A program made the position numbers and the translations under genes. Below, piece by piece: positions 53,857-62,272 of a stretch of DNA of 64,000 nt. The DNA comes from Corynebacterium hindlerae. Lineage in GTDB: Bacteria > Actinomycetota > Actinomycetes > Mycobacteriales > Mycobacteriaceae. How positions within the stretch are numbered: the first letter of the stretch is position 1; each line of letters starts with the position of its first letter. Under the pieces are notes generated by a model. The model was not told where the DNA came from and searched no databases. It saw nothing but the letters and a program-made list of their open reading frames with translations. The stretch spans positions 2,201,069 through 2,265,068 of the forward strand of contig NZ_CP059833.1 of NCBI RefSeq assembly GCF_014117265.1. The letters are read 5' to 3'.

Positions 53857-54758
53857 TTCAGCTCAGCGGCCTGGGGGTCACCTTCCCAGACGGCACAACC
53901 GGACTCAGCGACATCAACCTCAGCGTCGAACCCGGCGAATTCGTTGCCCTCGTCGGTCCCTCAGGATCAGGCAAGACGACGTTGCTGCGCACCATCGCCG
54001 GATTCATCGAACCAACCGAGGGCACGCTGCTTATCGACGGCGATCCGATGAGAGGAGTCCCGCCGGAAAAACGCCATCTGGGCATGGTCTTTCAGCAGCA
54101 TGCAGTGTGGCCACACATGAATGTATATGAGAACGTGGCTTACCCACTGCGCCGAGGTGGCGTGTTCTCTGCGGAGCGCGTCGGCGAAGCGCTGGAAATG
54201 GTGGGGCTGGAAGGCTTTGCCAAGCGAAAGCCCGCGTCGCTGTCTGGTGGTCAGCGTCAGCGCGTCGCCTTGGCTCGCGCCATCGTGGCAGATCCGCGAG
54301 TATTACTGCTGGATGAGGCGCTTTCTGCGCTCGATGAGCCGCTGCGTGACTCCCTTCGACGTGACCTCGTTACCCTCGTACGATCGAAAGGGCTCACCAC
54401 CATTCATGTGACTCACGATCGTGCTGAAGCCCTAGCCCTCGCGGATAGGGTAGTGGTTTTGTCTGGCGGAAAAATCTTGCAAGTAGCTCCGCCCGCTGAG
54501 CTGCTGTCTGCACCAATTTCTGCTGAGGTAGCGTCTTTCATTGCCGACGCAACCGTGCTGCCCTCCGGGGAATGGGTGCTGCCTTCCGATGTAACTGTTG
54601 TTCCGGAAAAAACCGGCAAACTCGACGGTACAGTTCAATCAGTGCTGTTTGAACGCGGTGGCTACTCCGTCACCGTTCTTGCTGGTGAACTGACCTTCCG
54701 CGCTTTCACTGAAGAAAAGCTCGAGGTTGGACAACACGTGGGAGTCGACTTTCCCTAG
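53853..54758 (+). CDS. Ferric iron ABC transporter ATP-binding protein (FbpC-like)
   Basis: The 301-residue ATPase has Walker A GPSGSGKTTLL (about 36-46), Q-loop VFQQHAVWPHMNVYENVAYPL, signature LSGGQRQRVALARAI and Walker B VLLLDEALSALD, where Ala replaces the usual Pro. A C-terminal OB-like regulatory domain starts at about 235. Its stop overlaps the stop of the convergent Lrp gene in CTAG. Confidence 0.92.
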   Translation: MIQLSGLGVTFPDGTTGLSDINLSVEPGEFVALVGPSGSGKTTLLRTIAGFIEPTEGTLLIDGDPMRGVPPEKRHLGMVFQQHAVWPHMNVYENVAYPLRRGGVFSAERVGEALEMVGLEGFAKRKPASLSGGQRQRVALARAIVADPRVLLLDEALSALDEPLRDSLRRDLVTLVRSKGLTTIHVTHDRAEALALADRVVVLSGGKILQVAPPAELLSAPISAEVASFIADATVLPSGEWVLPSDVTVVPEKTGKLDGTVQSVLFERGGYSVTVLAGELTFRAFTEEKLEVGQHVGVDFP

Positions 54759-55783
54759 CTGGCGGGCCACAGTGCAGGCGGAGTGAATTCTCCTAGGTTT
54801 CCGTCCTCGTCGATGCTCGTCCAGTAGCGCTTCCAATCGCGCGCGATGATGTTGGTCTGGGTGGCCTTGAGCCCAGAGATCGCGGCGAAATCGTGGTTGA
54901 GGATCGTCGTGAGTTCGTGGCGATTTCTGCACACGCCGGTGGCGAAGACATCCGAGTCGCCGGCGATTTGCGTCACGAATCGGTTGGCGGGATGCGGGGA
55001 AAACTCACACAGAACGGACTCTGTGTGCTGCGGGTCGGACTGAACGCGCACCAGGAACTTGCAGCCCATGCCGATAGCTGCGAGGTTGCATTCGACGCGG
55101 GGACGGAACCAGCCGTCGTCGATAAGGCGGTTAATCAGGCGCTGCGCAGTGGGGATCGATGCGCCGATCACTCCACTAAGTTCCGTTGCAGTCAGTCGGC
55201 CATCTTGTTGTAGTGCGCTGAGCGCCATGACTTCCGCCTTGGTGCGTGGAAGCTCAGAGGTAGCTGTTATCTGAGGCAAGTGGGGTGGCCCATTCAGAGG
55301 CAGAATTGCTTGGGCTCTCTCCAGGTGTTCACCTTCCAGCAACATTGGATTCCAACCTGAAGCCTTTACAGCCCATTGCAGCACGGGAAGCGTGTAGACG
55401 GCGGAGACTCCGTCAATGCAATGAATCTGATCGATGACTCGGACGGTATCGATGTCGTTTTGGCCGTGCAGCGTGGCAAACACTGGTTCTCGACCATAAA
55501 GTGAGGCCACATGCTGGGCTTCGGGCAGCTGGGCGACTTCGCGGGCCACGGCGGAATATTCTCGCCCTGAAACGCTTATCCAAGCGTGAACCGGGTAGGT
55601 CTGGGAAAACAGATGCCAAGACACTTCACCGACTACACGAATTGTTCGCGATTCCACGAGGCGACGAAGTCGGCGGGAAGCTGTCGATGCTGAAACGCCC
55701 GCGACGTGCCCTAAGGCATCGAAGGTGGCGCGGGGATCAAAGAAAAGCGCTCCGACCAGGACAACATCTGTTTCATCAAGCAT
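54755..55783 (-). CDS. Lrp/AsnC family regulator with tandem DNA-binding/ligand modules
   Basis: The 342-residue protein is twice the usual Lrp length. It has two winged helices, LVGALFFDPRATFDALGHVAGVSASTASRRLRRLVESRTIRVVGEV and LSALQQDGRLTATELSGVIGASIPTAQRLINRLIDDGWFRPRVEC. Each is followed by a RAM-like ligand half. I start at ATG 55783 (MLDETDVVL); an upstream in-frame start at 55825 would add 14 residues. It is divergent from the AbgT transporter gene and probably controls it in response to an amino-acid-like ligand. Confidence 0.88.
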   Translation of the reverse strand: MLDETDVVLVGALFFDPRATFDALGHVAGVSASTASRRLRRLVESRTIRVVGEVSWHLFSQTYPVHAWISVSGREYSAVAREVAQLPEAQHVASLYGREPVFATLHGQNDIDTVRVIDQIHCIDGVSAVYTLPVLQWAVKASGWNPMLLEGEHLERAQAILPLNGPPHLPQITATSELPRTKAEVMALSALQQDGRLTATELSGVIGASIPTAQRLINRLIDDGWFRPRVECNLAAIGMGCKFLVRVQSDPQHTESVLCEFSPHPANRFVTQIAGDSDVFATGVCRNRHELTTILNHDFAAISGLKATQTNIIARDWKRYWTSIDEDGNLGEFTPPALWPAS

Positions 55784-55925
55784 GTTTTCATCATTGCACA
55801 AAATTCTGGGTTTCAATTCCGGCATATGGACATGAATTCGTGAACAAAGTCGGCAAAGTGTGCTTTACTGTGAGCTAAGTCGCCAACAAGGGTCGAATAA
55901 ATCTACTTCACTCAAGGGGGTTGAA

Positions 55926-57473
55926 ATGTCAGCACCTGTCCAAGCTTCGACACAAGAGGTTTCGGGAGGAAAGCTCATTCAGCTTGCTTTCCGCTCAATT
56001 AATGCCATCGAAAAGTGGGGCAACAAGCTGCCACATCCGTTTTGGCTGTTCTGCATTCTTTCCGTGCTGCTCATCGTTCTCAGCGCAGTTCTCAAAGCAA
56101 TGGGCGTTACCGCGGTGAACCCAGCTGACGGCAAGACAATCGCTATCAAATCGCTACTGTCCCAGGCTGGTGCAGAAGTCATCATTGGCGACGTAGTGAA
56201 GAATTTTGCGGACTTCCCGCCGCTTGCCACTATTTTGACCACGATGCTCGGCATTGTGATCGCCGAAAGGAGCGGGCTTTTCGACGCTGTCCTACGCCTG
56301 ACCGTGCTGCGAATTCCAGCGCGCTTCACCACGTTTGCGCTCGCATACGCAGGCATGATCGGTCACGTTGCTGGCGACGCCGCTTACGTAACGTTGATTC
56401 CTCTTGGTGGAATCGTCTTCAAATCCTTGGGGCGTAGCCCAGTGCTCGGATGCATTGTAGCGTTCGTGTCTGTATCCGCGGGCTATGATGCATCGCCGTC
56501 GATTACTCCGACCGACATTTTGCTCTCCACCATTTCGACCGCTGCAATCCACACCATGGATCCTGCTGGATTCATGAACCCAACGTCTAACTACTTCTTC
56601 TCCTTGGCATCCTCCGTACTGGTCGCTTTGACTATCACCATCGTTGTGGAAAAGGTGCTGGTCAAGCGTCCAGATTTGGAGGAAGACGAAGACGTGACTG
56701 GCGAAGCTACCACCATTTCGTCATTGGATCTCAGCAGCAATGAACGCGCCGGAATACGCATGGCCACCCTCGTCGGAATGCTGTTTTTCGTTGCGCTCGT
56801 TATCGCTATGACAATTCCGGATTCGCCGTTCCGTGGTCCCCAGAATGAGCTGCTGAAGTCCCCAGTGATGGAAGGAATGGCAGGTGTTATTGGCCTGTTT
56901 TTCGCCTTTGTGGGCTTTGCCTACGGGAAGGCTGCAAAGACTTACTCGAAGCTTGGCGACGTCATCCCAGCCATGACTGAAGGATTTAAGTCTATGGCTC
57001 CGATTCTGGTGTTGTTCTTCGCCATCGCGCAGTTCCTCGCTTACTTCAAGTGGACGGGTATCGGTCAGGTTCTTGCGATCTACGGTGCCGATATCTTCAA
57101 GCAGATCAATGCACCTGGTTGGGCGATTCTGTTGGGAATGGCCCTCGTCATTTCGGTAATGAACCTGATCCTGACCAGTGGTTCCGCCATGTGGGCGCTC
57201 GCCGCGCCGGTTTTCATTCCAATGCTCATGCTGCTCGGAATTGAGCCGGAAGCCACTCAGGCTATGTACCGCGTCGCGGATTCGGTTACCAACTGTGTTA
57301 CTCCGATGAGCCCATACTTTGTGATGGCACTCGGCTTCATCCAGTCCTACAAGAAGAGCGCAGGTATCGGCACCCTAGCTTCCTTCACGCTGCCTCTGGC
57401 AGGCGTCATCTGGGTAGTGTGGGTCGCGTTCTTCATGATCTGGTATCTCACCGGCATCCCGTTTGGATTCTAA
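55926..57473 (+). CDS. AbgT family transporter (p-aminobenzoyl-glutamate type)
   Basis: The 515-residue membrane protein has AbgT signatures: INAIEKWGNKLPHPFWLFCILSVLLIV at the first helix, IGHVAGDAAYVTLIPLGGIVFKSLGRSPVLGCIVAFVSVSAGYDASPSITPTDILLS, and late MNLILTSGSAMWALAAPVFIPM with NCVTPMSPYF. AbgT carriers move aminobenzoyl-glutamate or other dipeptide-like amides, and some export sulfonamides. ATG 55926 follows AAGGGGG. The next gene is an M20 peptidase, which fits import followed by cleavage. Confidence 0.92.
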   Translation: MSAPVQASTQEVSGGKLIQLAFRSINAIEKWGNKLPHPFWLFCILSVLLIVLSAVLKAMGVTAVNPADGKTIAIKSLLSQAGAEVIIGDVVKNFADFPPLATILTTMLGIVIAERSGLFDAVLRLTVLRIPARFTTFALAYAGMIGHVAGDAAYVTLIPLGGIVFKSLGRSPVLGCIVAFVSVSAGYDASPSITPTDILLSTISTAAIHTMDPAGFMNPTSNYFFSLASSVLVALTITIVVEKVLVKRPDLEEDEDVTGEATTISSLDLSSNERAGIRMATLVGMLFFVALVIAMTIPDSPFRGPQNELLKSPVMEGMAGVIGLFFAFVGFAYGKAAKTYSKLGDVIPAMTEGFKSMAPILVLFFAIAQFLAYFKWTGIGQVLAIYGADIFKQINAPGWAILLGMALVISVMNLILTSGSAMWALAAPVFIPMLMLLGIEPEATQAMYRVADSVTNCVTPMSPYFVMALGFIQSYKKSAGIGTLASFTLPLAGVIWVVWVAFFMIWYLTGIPFGF

Positions 57474-57497
57474 AAAGAAAGAGGAAAGAGAAAACCA

Positions 57498-58646
57498 ATG
57501 AAGTTGCTTACCGGAGTAGAAAAGCACCTGGATGAAATCATCTCGGATATTACTTGTTTGGTGGAAACCGAAACTTACAGCACCGACCTCAAAGGCCTAG
57601 ACGATGGTGCTGACAAGATCAAAAAGATCCTTACTGCTCGCCTTGGTGCCAATATCAAAATTGAGACCATTCCAGCAGAAGGATTCGGTGACCATTTAGT
57701 GGTAACGGTGCCGGGCACGTCTGGCAAAAAGGCGTTATTTGTTGGGCATTACGATACGGTATGGCCACAGGGAACACTCGTACAGTGGCAGCAACGAGAA
57801 AAAACTGATGCGACTGGTCGACGCCAACTGTCAGGCCCCGGGATTTTTGACATGAAGACCGGGCTAGTTCAAGCCATCTGGGTTACCAAGGTACTGCAGG
57901 AATGGGATTTGCCACGCCCAACAATTACGTTGCTCATCAATGGTGACGAAGAGATCGGATCGCCTTCGTCGCGTGCGCTGATTGAAGATCACTCTAAGGG
58001 GAGTGACATGGCGTTTGTTTTCGAAGCCTCCCATGAGGGAAAGGTTAAAACGTCACGTAAGGGGGTTGGCCTTATCACCGTGGAAGCCATTGGAGTGGAG
58101 TCACACGCTGGACTCAACCCTGGGGACGGCGCTAGCGCTATCACCGCCTTGATGGAGTGGTGTTTGGAGGCAGTGAAACTGGCAAATCCTGTGGAGGGGA
58201 CCACAGTGAACGTAGGGTTAATATCAGGTGGTACCGGCAGTAATGTCGTCGCAGGTAAAGCTACAGCGAAGTTGGATATTCGTCTCCGGACTTTTGCAGA
58301 ACAGGAGCGACTCGATGTTGCCCTTGACCAAATTGAGTGGACTGATGATCGTGTTAAGATCAACGTCACTAAGGGATGGAACCGGCCTCCAATGGAGTTC
58401 ACGCCCGCGAGCCAGGACCTGTACCGAGAATTAGAGACTACCGCCTTGGAAATGGGGAAAAGCATCGAGCACACAGCCGTCGGTGGAGCCAGCGATGCCA
58501 ACTTTATTGCCCCATTGGGGATCCCTGTCATATGTGGCATTGGGGCTGATGGCGCGGGCGCGCACGCACGTCACGAATTCATTTATCCTGACTCGATTCC
58601 TTTTTTCATCGCACTGGTGGCGGGAACAGTGTCACGGCTAGCCTGA
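57498..58646 (+). CDS. M20 family peptidase, carboxypeptidase G2-like
   Basis: The 382-residue zinc peptidase has the first metal motif FVGHYDTVWPQGTL (His, Asp), GPGIFDMKTGLVQAIW, and INGDEEIGSPSSRALIEDH with the catalytic Glu pair. The dimerisation part starts TVEAIGVESHAGLNPGDGASAI, and the final ligand is in AHARHEFIYPDSIPFF. Carboxypeptidase G2 relatives release C-terminal glutamate from folate-like or aminobenzoyl-glutamate compounds. Lying 24 bases after the AbgT gene, it probably acts on the imported substrate. Confidence 0.92.
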   Translation: MKLLTGVEKHLDEIISDITCLVETETYSTDLKGLDDGADKIKKILTARLGANIKIETIPAEGFGDHLVVTVPGTSGKKALFVGHYDTVWPQGTLVQWQQREKTDATGRRQLSGPGIFDMKTGLVQAIWVTKVLQEWDLPRPTITLLINGDEEIGSPSSRALIEDHSKGSDMAFVFEASHEGKVKTSRKGVGLITVEAIGVESHAGLNPGDGASAITALMEWCLEAVKLANPVEGTTVNVGLISGGTGSNVVAGKATAKLDIRLRTFAEQERLDVALDQIEWTDDRVKINVTKGWNRPPMEFTPASQDLYRELETTALEMGKSIEHTAVGGASDANFIAPLGIPVICGIGADGAGAHARHEFIYPDSIPFFIALVAGTVSRLA

Positions 58647-58860
58647 AGATGAAAAATCCCAAGGGTTTTTCAACGGTTGTTCATTGGATATAAACACATG
58701 CTCTGTTTAAACTGTCAGTGAAAGCATTCTTCGATTTCCAGCAGTTCTAGATTAAATTGGGGAGCTACAGCTTTGCCCACGCGGTAATAGAAACAATGTA
58801 GTTTTCGCGTGATTCAGGAAACTCGACTTATCTGGTACGACCTAGCATGTCGATGTGCTC

Positions 58861-58917
58861 GGACGCGCGAGATCGTGCGCGTCCTGCTTAGCCACCGTCG
58901 TCCTGGCCCACGGTGGC
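58861..58917. other. Two adjacent strong hairpins in an intergenic region
   Basis: GGACGCGC/GCGCGTCC (58861-58868 with 58877-58884) and GCCACCGT/ACGGTGGC (58891-58898 with 58910-58917) lie 6 bases apart in the 369-base gap 58647-59015. They could be terminators for either side or part of a small RNA. A weaker AT-rich hairpin follows the M20 stop near 58650-58670. Confidence 0.45.
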
Positions 58918-59015
58918 CCTTGCGCCGCGACTGGAACGTCCATAACTCTCCCATCGGTTTTCGGCTGTTTCGGTTACCGGCCCGTTTTTTCGCGGGCGGT
59001 GATAAAATCACCGCT

Positions 59016-59558
59016 ATGTCTGTTCACGTCGTGCCGTACTCGGACGAGTGGCCAACACACTTCGCGGAGGTGGCGAGCGAGCTGCACCGCGCGCTCGAAA
59101 CCGTCCCCGTCGTGGCGATCGAACACGTCGGTTCCACCGCAGTGCCAGGTCTTGCAGCTAAGCCCGTTCTCGACATCGACATCATCGTGGAACGCCAGCA
59201 TGTTGATGCTGCGATTTCTGCACTTGCTACTGCTGGATACGTTCACCGCGGCGATCTCGGCGTGACAGACAGAGAAGCATTCACCGCACCAGACAATGAT
59301 CCAGCCCGGCACGTCTACCTTTGCGTAGAAGACACCTTGCACCTGCGAAACCATTTGGCCTTCCGTGACGTCCTCCGGCAGCGGTCCGACCTGCGCGAGA
59401 AATACAGCGCGGTGAAAATGCACTTGGCTCGAGATCCCGAAATGGACATCGATACCTACATCGCGGGGAAGGCCGGCGTGCTGCAAGAGATACTCGCATA
59501 CTCCGACCTCACCGATGAAGAGAAGGCACTGATCTACAAACTGAACACGCAAAGCTGA
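59016..59558 (+). CDS. GrpB family protein (nucleotidyltransferase fold)
   Basis: The 180-residue protein has the GrpB/UPF0157 signature VAIEHVGSTAVPGLAAKPVLDIDIIVE (about 31-57) with the GS and DxD of a nucleotidyltransferase. RHVYLCVEDTLHLRNHLAFRDVLR and KYSAVKMHLA follow. The cellular role is unknown; some relatives sit with CoaE. TAAAAT at 59003-59008 places a leaderless start at ATG 59016. The frame continues upstream to 58809, but that part has no family residues and lies over the hairpins. Confidence 0.9.
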   Translation: MSVHVVPYSDEWPTHFAEVASELHRALETVPVVAIEHVGSTAVPGLAAKPVLDIDIIVERQHVDAAISALATAGYVHRGDLGVTDREAFTAPDNDPARHVYLCVEDTLHLRNHLAFRDVLRQRSDLREKYSAVKMHLARDPEMDIDTYIAGKAGVLQEILAYSDLTDEEKALIYKLNTQS

Positions 59559-59601
59559 GGCTGGGGCTGGCTTGGGGCTTGACGACGAACCTGCCTGCGT
59601 T

Positions 59602-60191
59602 TTACTTGAGCAAAGCGGTGAAGTTGGAGAAGATCAGCAGTGGAGCGATACCGATGGCTACCGGTCGGTTCAGATCGAGTTTGCGGGCAATTGTGTAAGC
59701 GTACGAACCGGAAGACCGGGTTAGAGACGGAAAGCAACACACAATAGATGTCTGCCTACTTGCTCAGATAATCCAAGGTGAAGTCCAAGATCAGCAGAGG
59801 CTTCAGGATGCCGACGCCGACGATGACAGGAACGATCGGCACGAAGATGCTAACGACGAAGTCCATCACCGCATTGCCGACGTGCTTGGCCGTCCACGGC
59901 CGCTTCTCTGCGACAGTGGCTTTGGGCCTCGCTGGAACCGCCGCCAGAGCGACCGGTTTCCTTGATCATCGCCTCGTACGCCGGGACGACGTTATTGCCG
60001 ATAACGATCTGGGTCTGCGGACCTGTGATGACACCAAGCACGCCATCAATAGCCTGCAGCTTTGCCTTATCGACCTTCGACTGGTCAGCAATATTAATGC
60101 GAAGACGAGTGGAGCAGTGCGGCACCAAATTGATGTTCTCGCTACCACCGACGTGTTCAGTGACTTGCTTGGCAAGGGATTGGTAGTCCAT
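59602..60191 (-). pseudogene. Remnant of a PTS beta-glucoside/sucrose-type EIIBC gene
   Basis: ATG 60191 starts an EIIB domain (MDYQSLAKQVTEHVGGSENI, phospho-Cys in LVPHCSTRLRINI). An extra C near 59925 shifts the frame, after which KRPWTAKHVGNAVMDFVVSIFVPIVPVIVGVG is the start of the EIIC domain. It stops at 59756. A last EIIC-like piece (TIARKLDLNRPVAIGIAPLLIF) ends at 59602. Most of the membrane domain is deleted, so the sugar transporter is lost. Confidence 0.75.
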
Positions 60192-60461
60192 TGCGATCCT
60201 TCTTTCCGTAATGAGCCTCATGCGCTTGGCAAAAGACTTCGAAGAAACGAAAAGCTCGAACATAAGCCAATATTGCGCGCTGTCATCGAATTGTGCGAGG
60301 ATCTTGCCTGCGAGACCAGTTATATATCCTGAAACTCAGTAATGTCCGATGCACATTGGAATGTCAATATGGTTTGGGTCTCTACCGATTACTTTCATGG
60401 GGGCGTTTGTGATTTTTATAGGTTCGTACAACTTGAGTTGTTTAAGTGTAAAGGCTGTTCG

Positions 60462-60487
60462 TGACAGTTCAGCTTGATGAACTGTCA
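60462..60487. terminator. Perfect 10-bp inverted repeat after the unknown membrane genes
   Basis: TGACAGTTCA (60462-60471) pairs with TGAACTGTCA (60478-60487) around GCTTGA. It lies 99 bases beyond the stop of the 182-residue gene and would end that minus-strand operon. The rest of 60192-60586 is AT-rich with no credible gene. Confidence 0.55.
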
Positions 60488-60586
60488 TTTCGGGCATGTA
60501 CGAATTGGCACTGCAATGTTAGGCGGCGTTACTGTAGGCTCAGGCCGACTCGAAATTACGAACTCTTAGTAGTGTTAGAAAACTAT

Positions 60587-61135
60587 CTAAAAAGAATCGG
60601 AATAAGGAACCGGGACCTCGAGGAAGCGAATTGGATCAACTGGGATTTTATCAAGTTTTCCGTTGTGTCTTCTTATCCAATGGATTCCGTTTGTATCAGT
60701 GAAAGCGATTTCAATACCTGGTTTACGACTCATTCCGCCCCAACTATTTTCGAAAGACACAATACGACTTCCAGGTGGAACTGATGAACTAGCTTTTCTA
60801 AGGTAAAGGTAATTGCCGGCCTTCTTCTCTAAGCTTCTGACTTCTTCGGAGCTGTGTGGTCCAGAACCGGAATAAATTACCAGTGAAGCAACGACATTGT
60901 ATATTGGTAACTCCGAACCGTTATGGATAATAAAAGATGTGCAATTGGGGATGCTATTTCCTATATGAAGCCAGCCAGAAATTTTTGAAGCCTGATACAG
61001 TTCAATCTGTTTGAACTCTTGCTTTTCTCTTTTGATTCTTGAGGTTAGTTCAATTTTAATTTGAGTAAATGTGACGATAAAAGCCCCCAGGGTACTTAGG
61101 GAGCCTATCCAGATGGCGATTTCTGAACTTATCAT
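60587..61135 (-). CDS. Hypothetical membrane-anchored protein
   Basis: The 182-residue protein has one N-terminal helix (about 4-24, SEIAIWIGSLSTLGAFIVTFTQI), a charged coiled stretch (about 27-48, KIELTSRIKREKQEFKQIEL) and a beta-rich domain (about 60-182, including FIIHNGSELPIYNVVASLVIYSG and GIEIAFTDTNGIHWIRRHNGKL). No family is recognised. The DNA is clearly AT-richer than the core, which suggests transfer. It is the last of a minus-strand series after the DNA methyltransferase and the 319-residue membrane protein. Confidence 0.7.
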   Translation of the reverse strand: MISSEIAIWIGSLSTLGAFIVTFTQIKIELTSRIKREKQEFKQIELYQASKISGWLHIGNSIPNCTSFIIHNGSELPIYNVVASLVIYSGSGPHSSEEVRSLEKKAGNYLYLRKASSSVPPGSRIVSFENSWGGMSRKPGIEIAFTDTNGIHWIRRHNGKLDKIPVDPIRFLEVPVPYSDSF

Positions 61136-61209
61136 GTGTTCCAGTTCTCATTCTGCTCGAAGTTGCATTTCTATCGAAAATCCCGGAAGGGAATTCCTAT
61201 TTCGTTAAG

Positions 61210-62169
61210 TTATTCCGGATGGCTGTGGTAATGCTTAACTAGGTCATAGAATTTGAGCATTCGGCTAATTTGGCCGGAGTCGGGATTGTGGGATGAAAAG
61301 TAGTGCCTAAGTTCTGGACTGTGGTAGAAAAGCTTAGTTGAAGGTGAATATCCCAGTTTATAGATCGCTGAGATGGTCAATTTTATTGACTCAAGATCGG
61401 AGATAGGTCTGTCGCTTTTGGTTTGACAAACTCCGTAGCTTGCGGATCGCGTGAATCTGCCGAATATTCGTTCAAGCCGTCTAAACCACTTTGGGCGTTG
61501 TTGACATTCTGCGAGTGCGATTGCTGAAACAATGTTTGAAAGTTGCGGATCTTTGTTGCAAAGTGACGGAATTTCATTCCAGGTTTCAGCGCCAATGTCT
61601 TCAATTAGTTCATTTACCAGCTTTTTTCCTTCGAGCTTCTTCGCTGTCATTATTGACCTAAACATGAAAATTAAGATGGCGGCAAAAAAGCCTGACCAAA
61701 CCGAGGTTACTAACTCCTTAGTTTCGGGAACGAGGATTGCAAAGTGTTTTCTAAAATGGTATACAGTGCTCGCTGAAATGATTACTGTAATTAATCCGTT
61801 AATGTGATAAACCGAAAAAAGTATTCGGTTACTTTGTGCGGGTCTATTCCATAAATTTATAATTGACGAAAAGTCGGTAATTGACAGATAAAGGCCAAGA
61901 TATACAAGGAAGCAAATGGTTGTCGGACCTCCGATACGATCAACGAATGTGGTCGCGAACAATGTGACAATAGCTACCGGTGTCGCGCGGAAGACGACAA
62001 GGCTGCGGAACGGTGAGGTTCGCACATGATTATCCAGAGTTGATTTTACGCTTGTATAGGCTTCGGGCCACTCATTTTTTATGAATCGATAAATGAATTG
62101 AAGTAGGAATGCGCAGAGGATTGAGACTAAAAGAGAGCTTAAAAGTGGTACGTTAATGTCAAATGTCAT
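61210..62169 (-). CDS. Hypothetical polytopic membrane protein
   Basis: The 319-residue protein has about five N-terminal helices: 7-27 (LLSSLLVSILCAFLLQFIYRF), about 60-75, 82-97, about 118-135 and 155-172. A cytoplasmic, mostly helical C-terminal domain (about 175-319) contains KKLEGKKLVNELIEDIGAETWNEIPS and a His-rich end. No family is recognised. Base composition is AT-rich, like the next gene. It sits between the DNA methyltransferase and the 182-residue anchored protein and may form a unit with them. Confidence 0.7.
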   Translation of the reverse strand: MTFDINVPLLSSLLVSILCAFLLQFIYRFIKNEWPEAYTSVKSTLDNHVRTSPFRSLVVFRATPVAIVTLFATTFVDRIGGPTTICFLVYLGLYLSITDFSSIINLWNRPAQSNRILFSVYHINGLITVIISASTVYHFRKHFAILVPETKELVTSVWSGFFAAILIFMFRSIMTAKKLEGKKLVNELIEDIGAETWNEIPSLCNKDPQLSNIVSAIALAECQQRPKWFRRLERIFGRFTRSASYGVCQTKSDRPISDLESIKLTISAIYKLGYSPSTKLFYHSPELRHYFSSHNPDSGQISRMLKFYDLVKHYHSHPE

Positions 62170-62272
62170 GGTTTATGCCAACGTGGATAGGAGCGGGTAT
62201 CTAGAGAAGTATCGTTATTATTTCCTGAATCATTGAGGCTTCCAGAATTTTTGGCTGTAAACAATGCCCTAG

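Noticed and set aside
60461..60784. 107-codon plus-strand open frame
   Set aside because: It starts inside a perfect hairpin and overlaps the minus-strand membrane protein gene; no family features.
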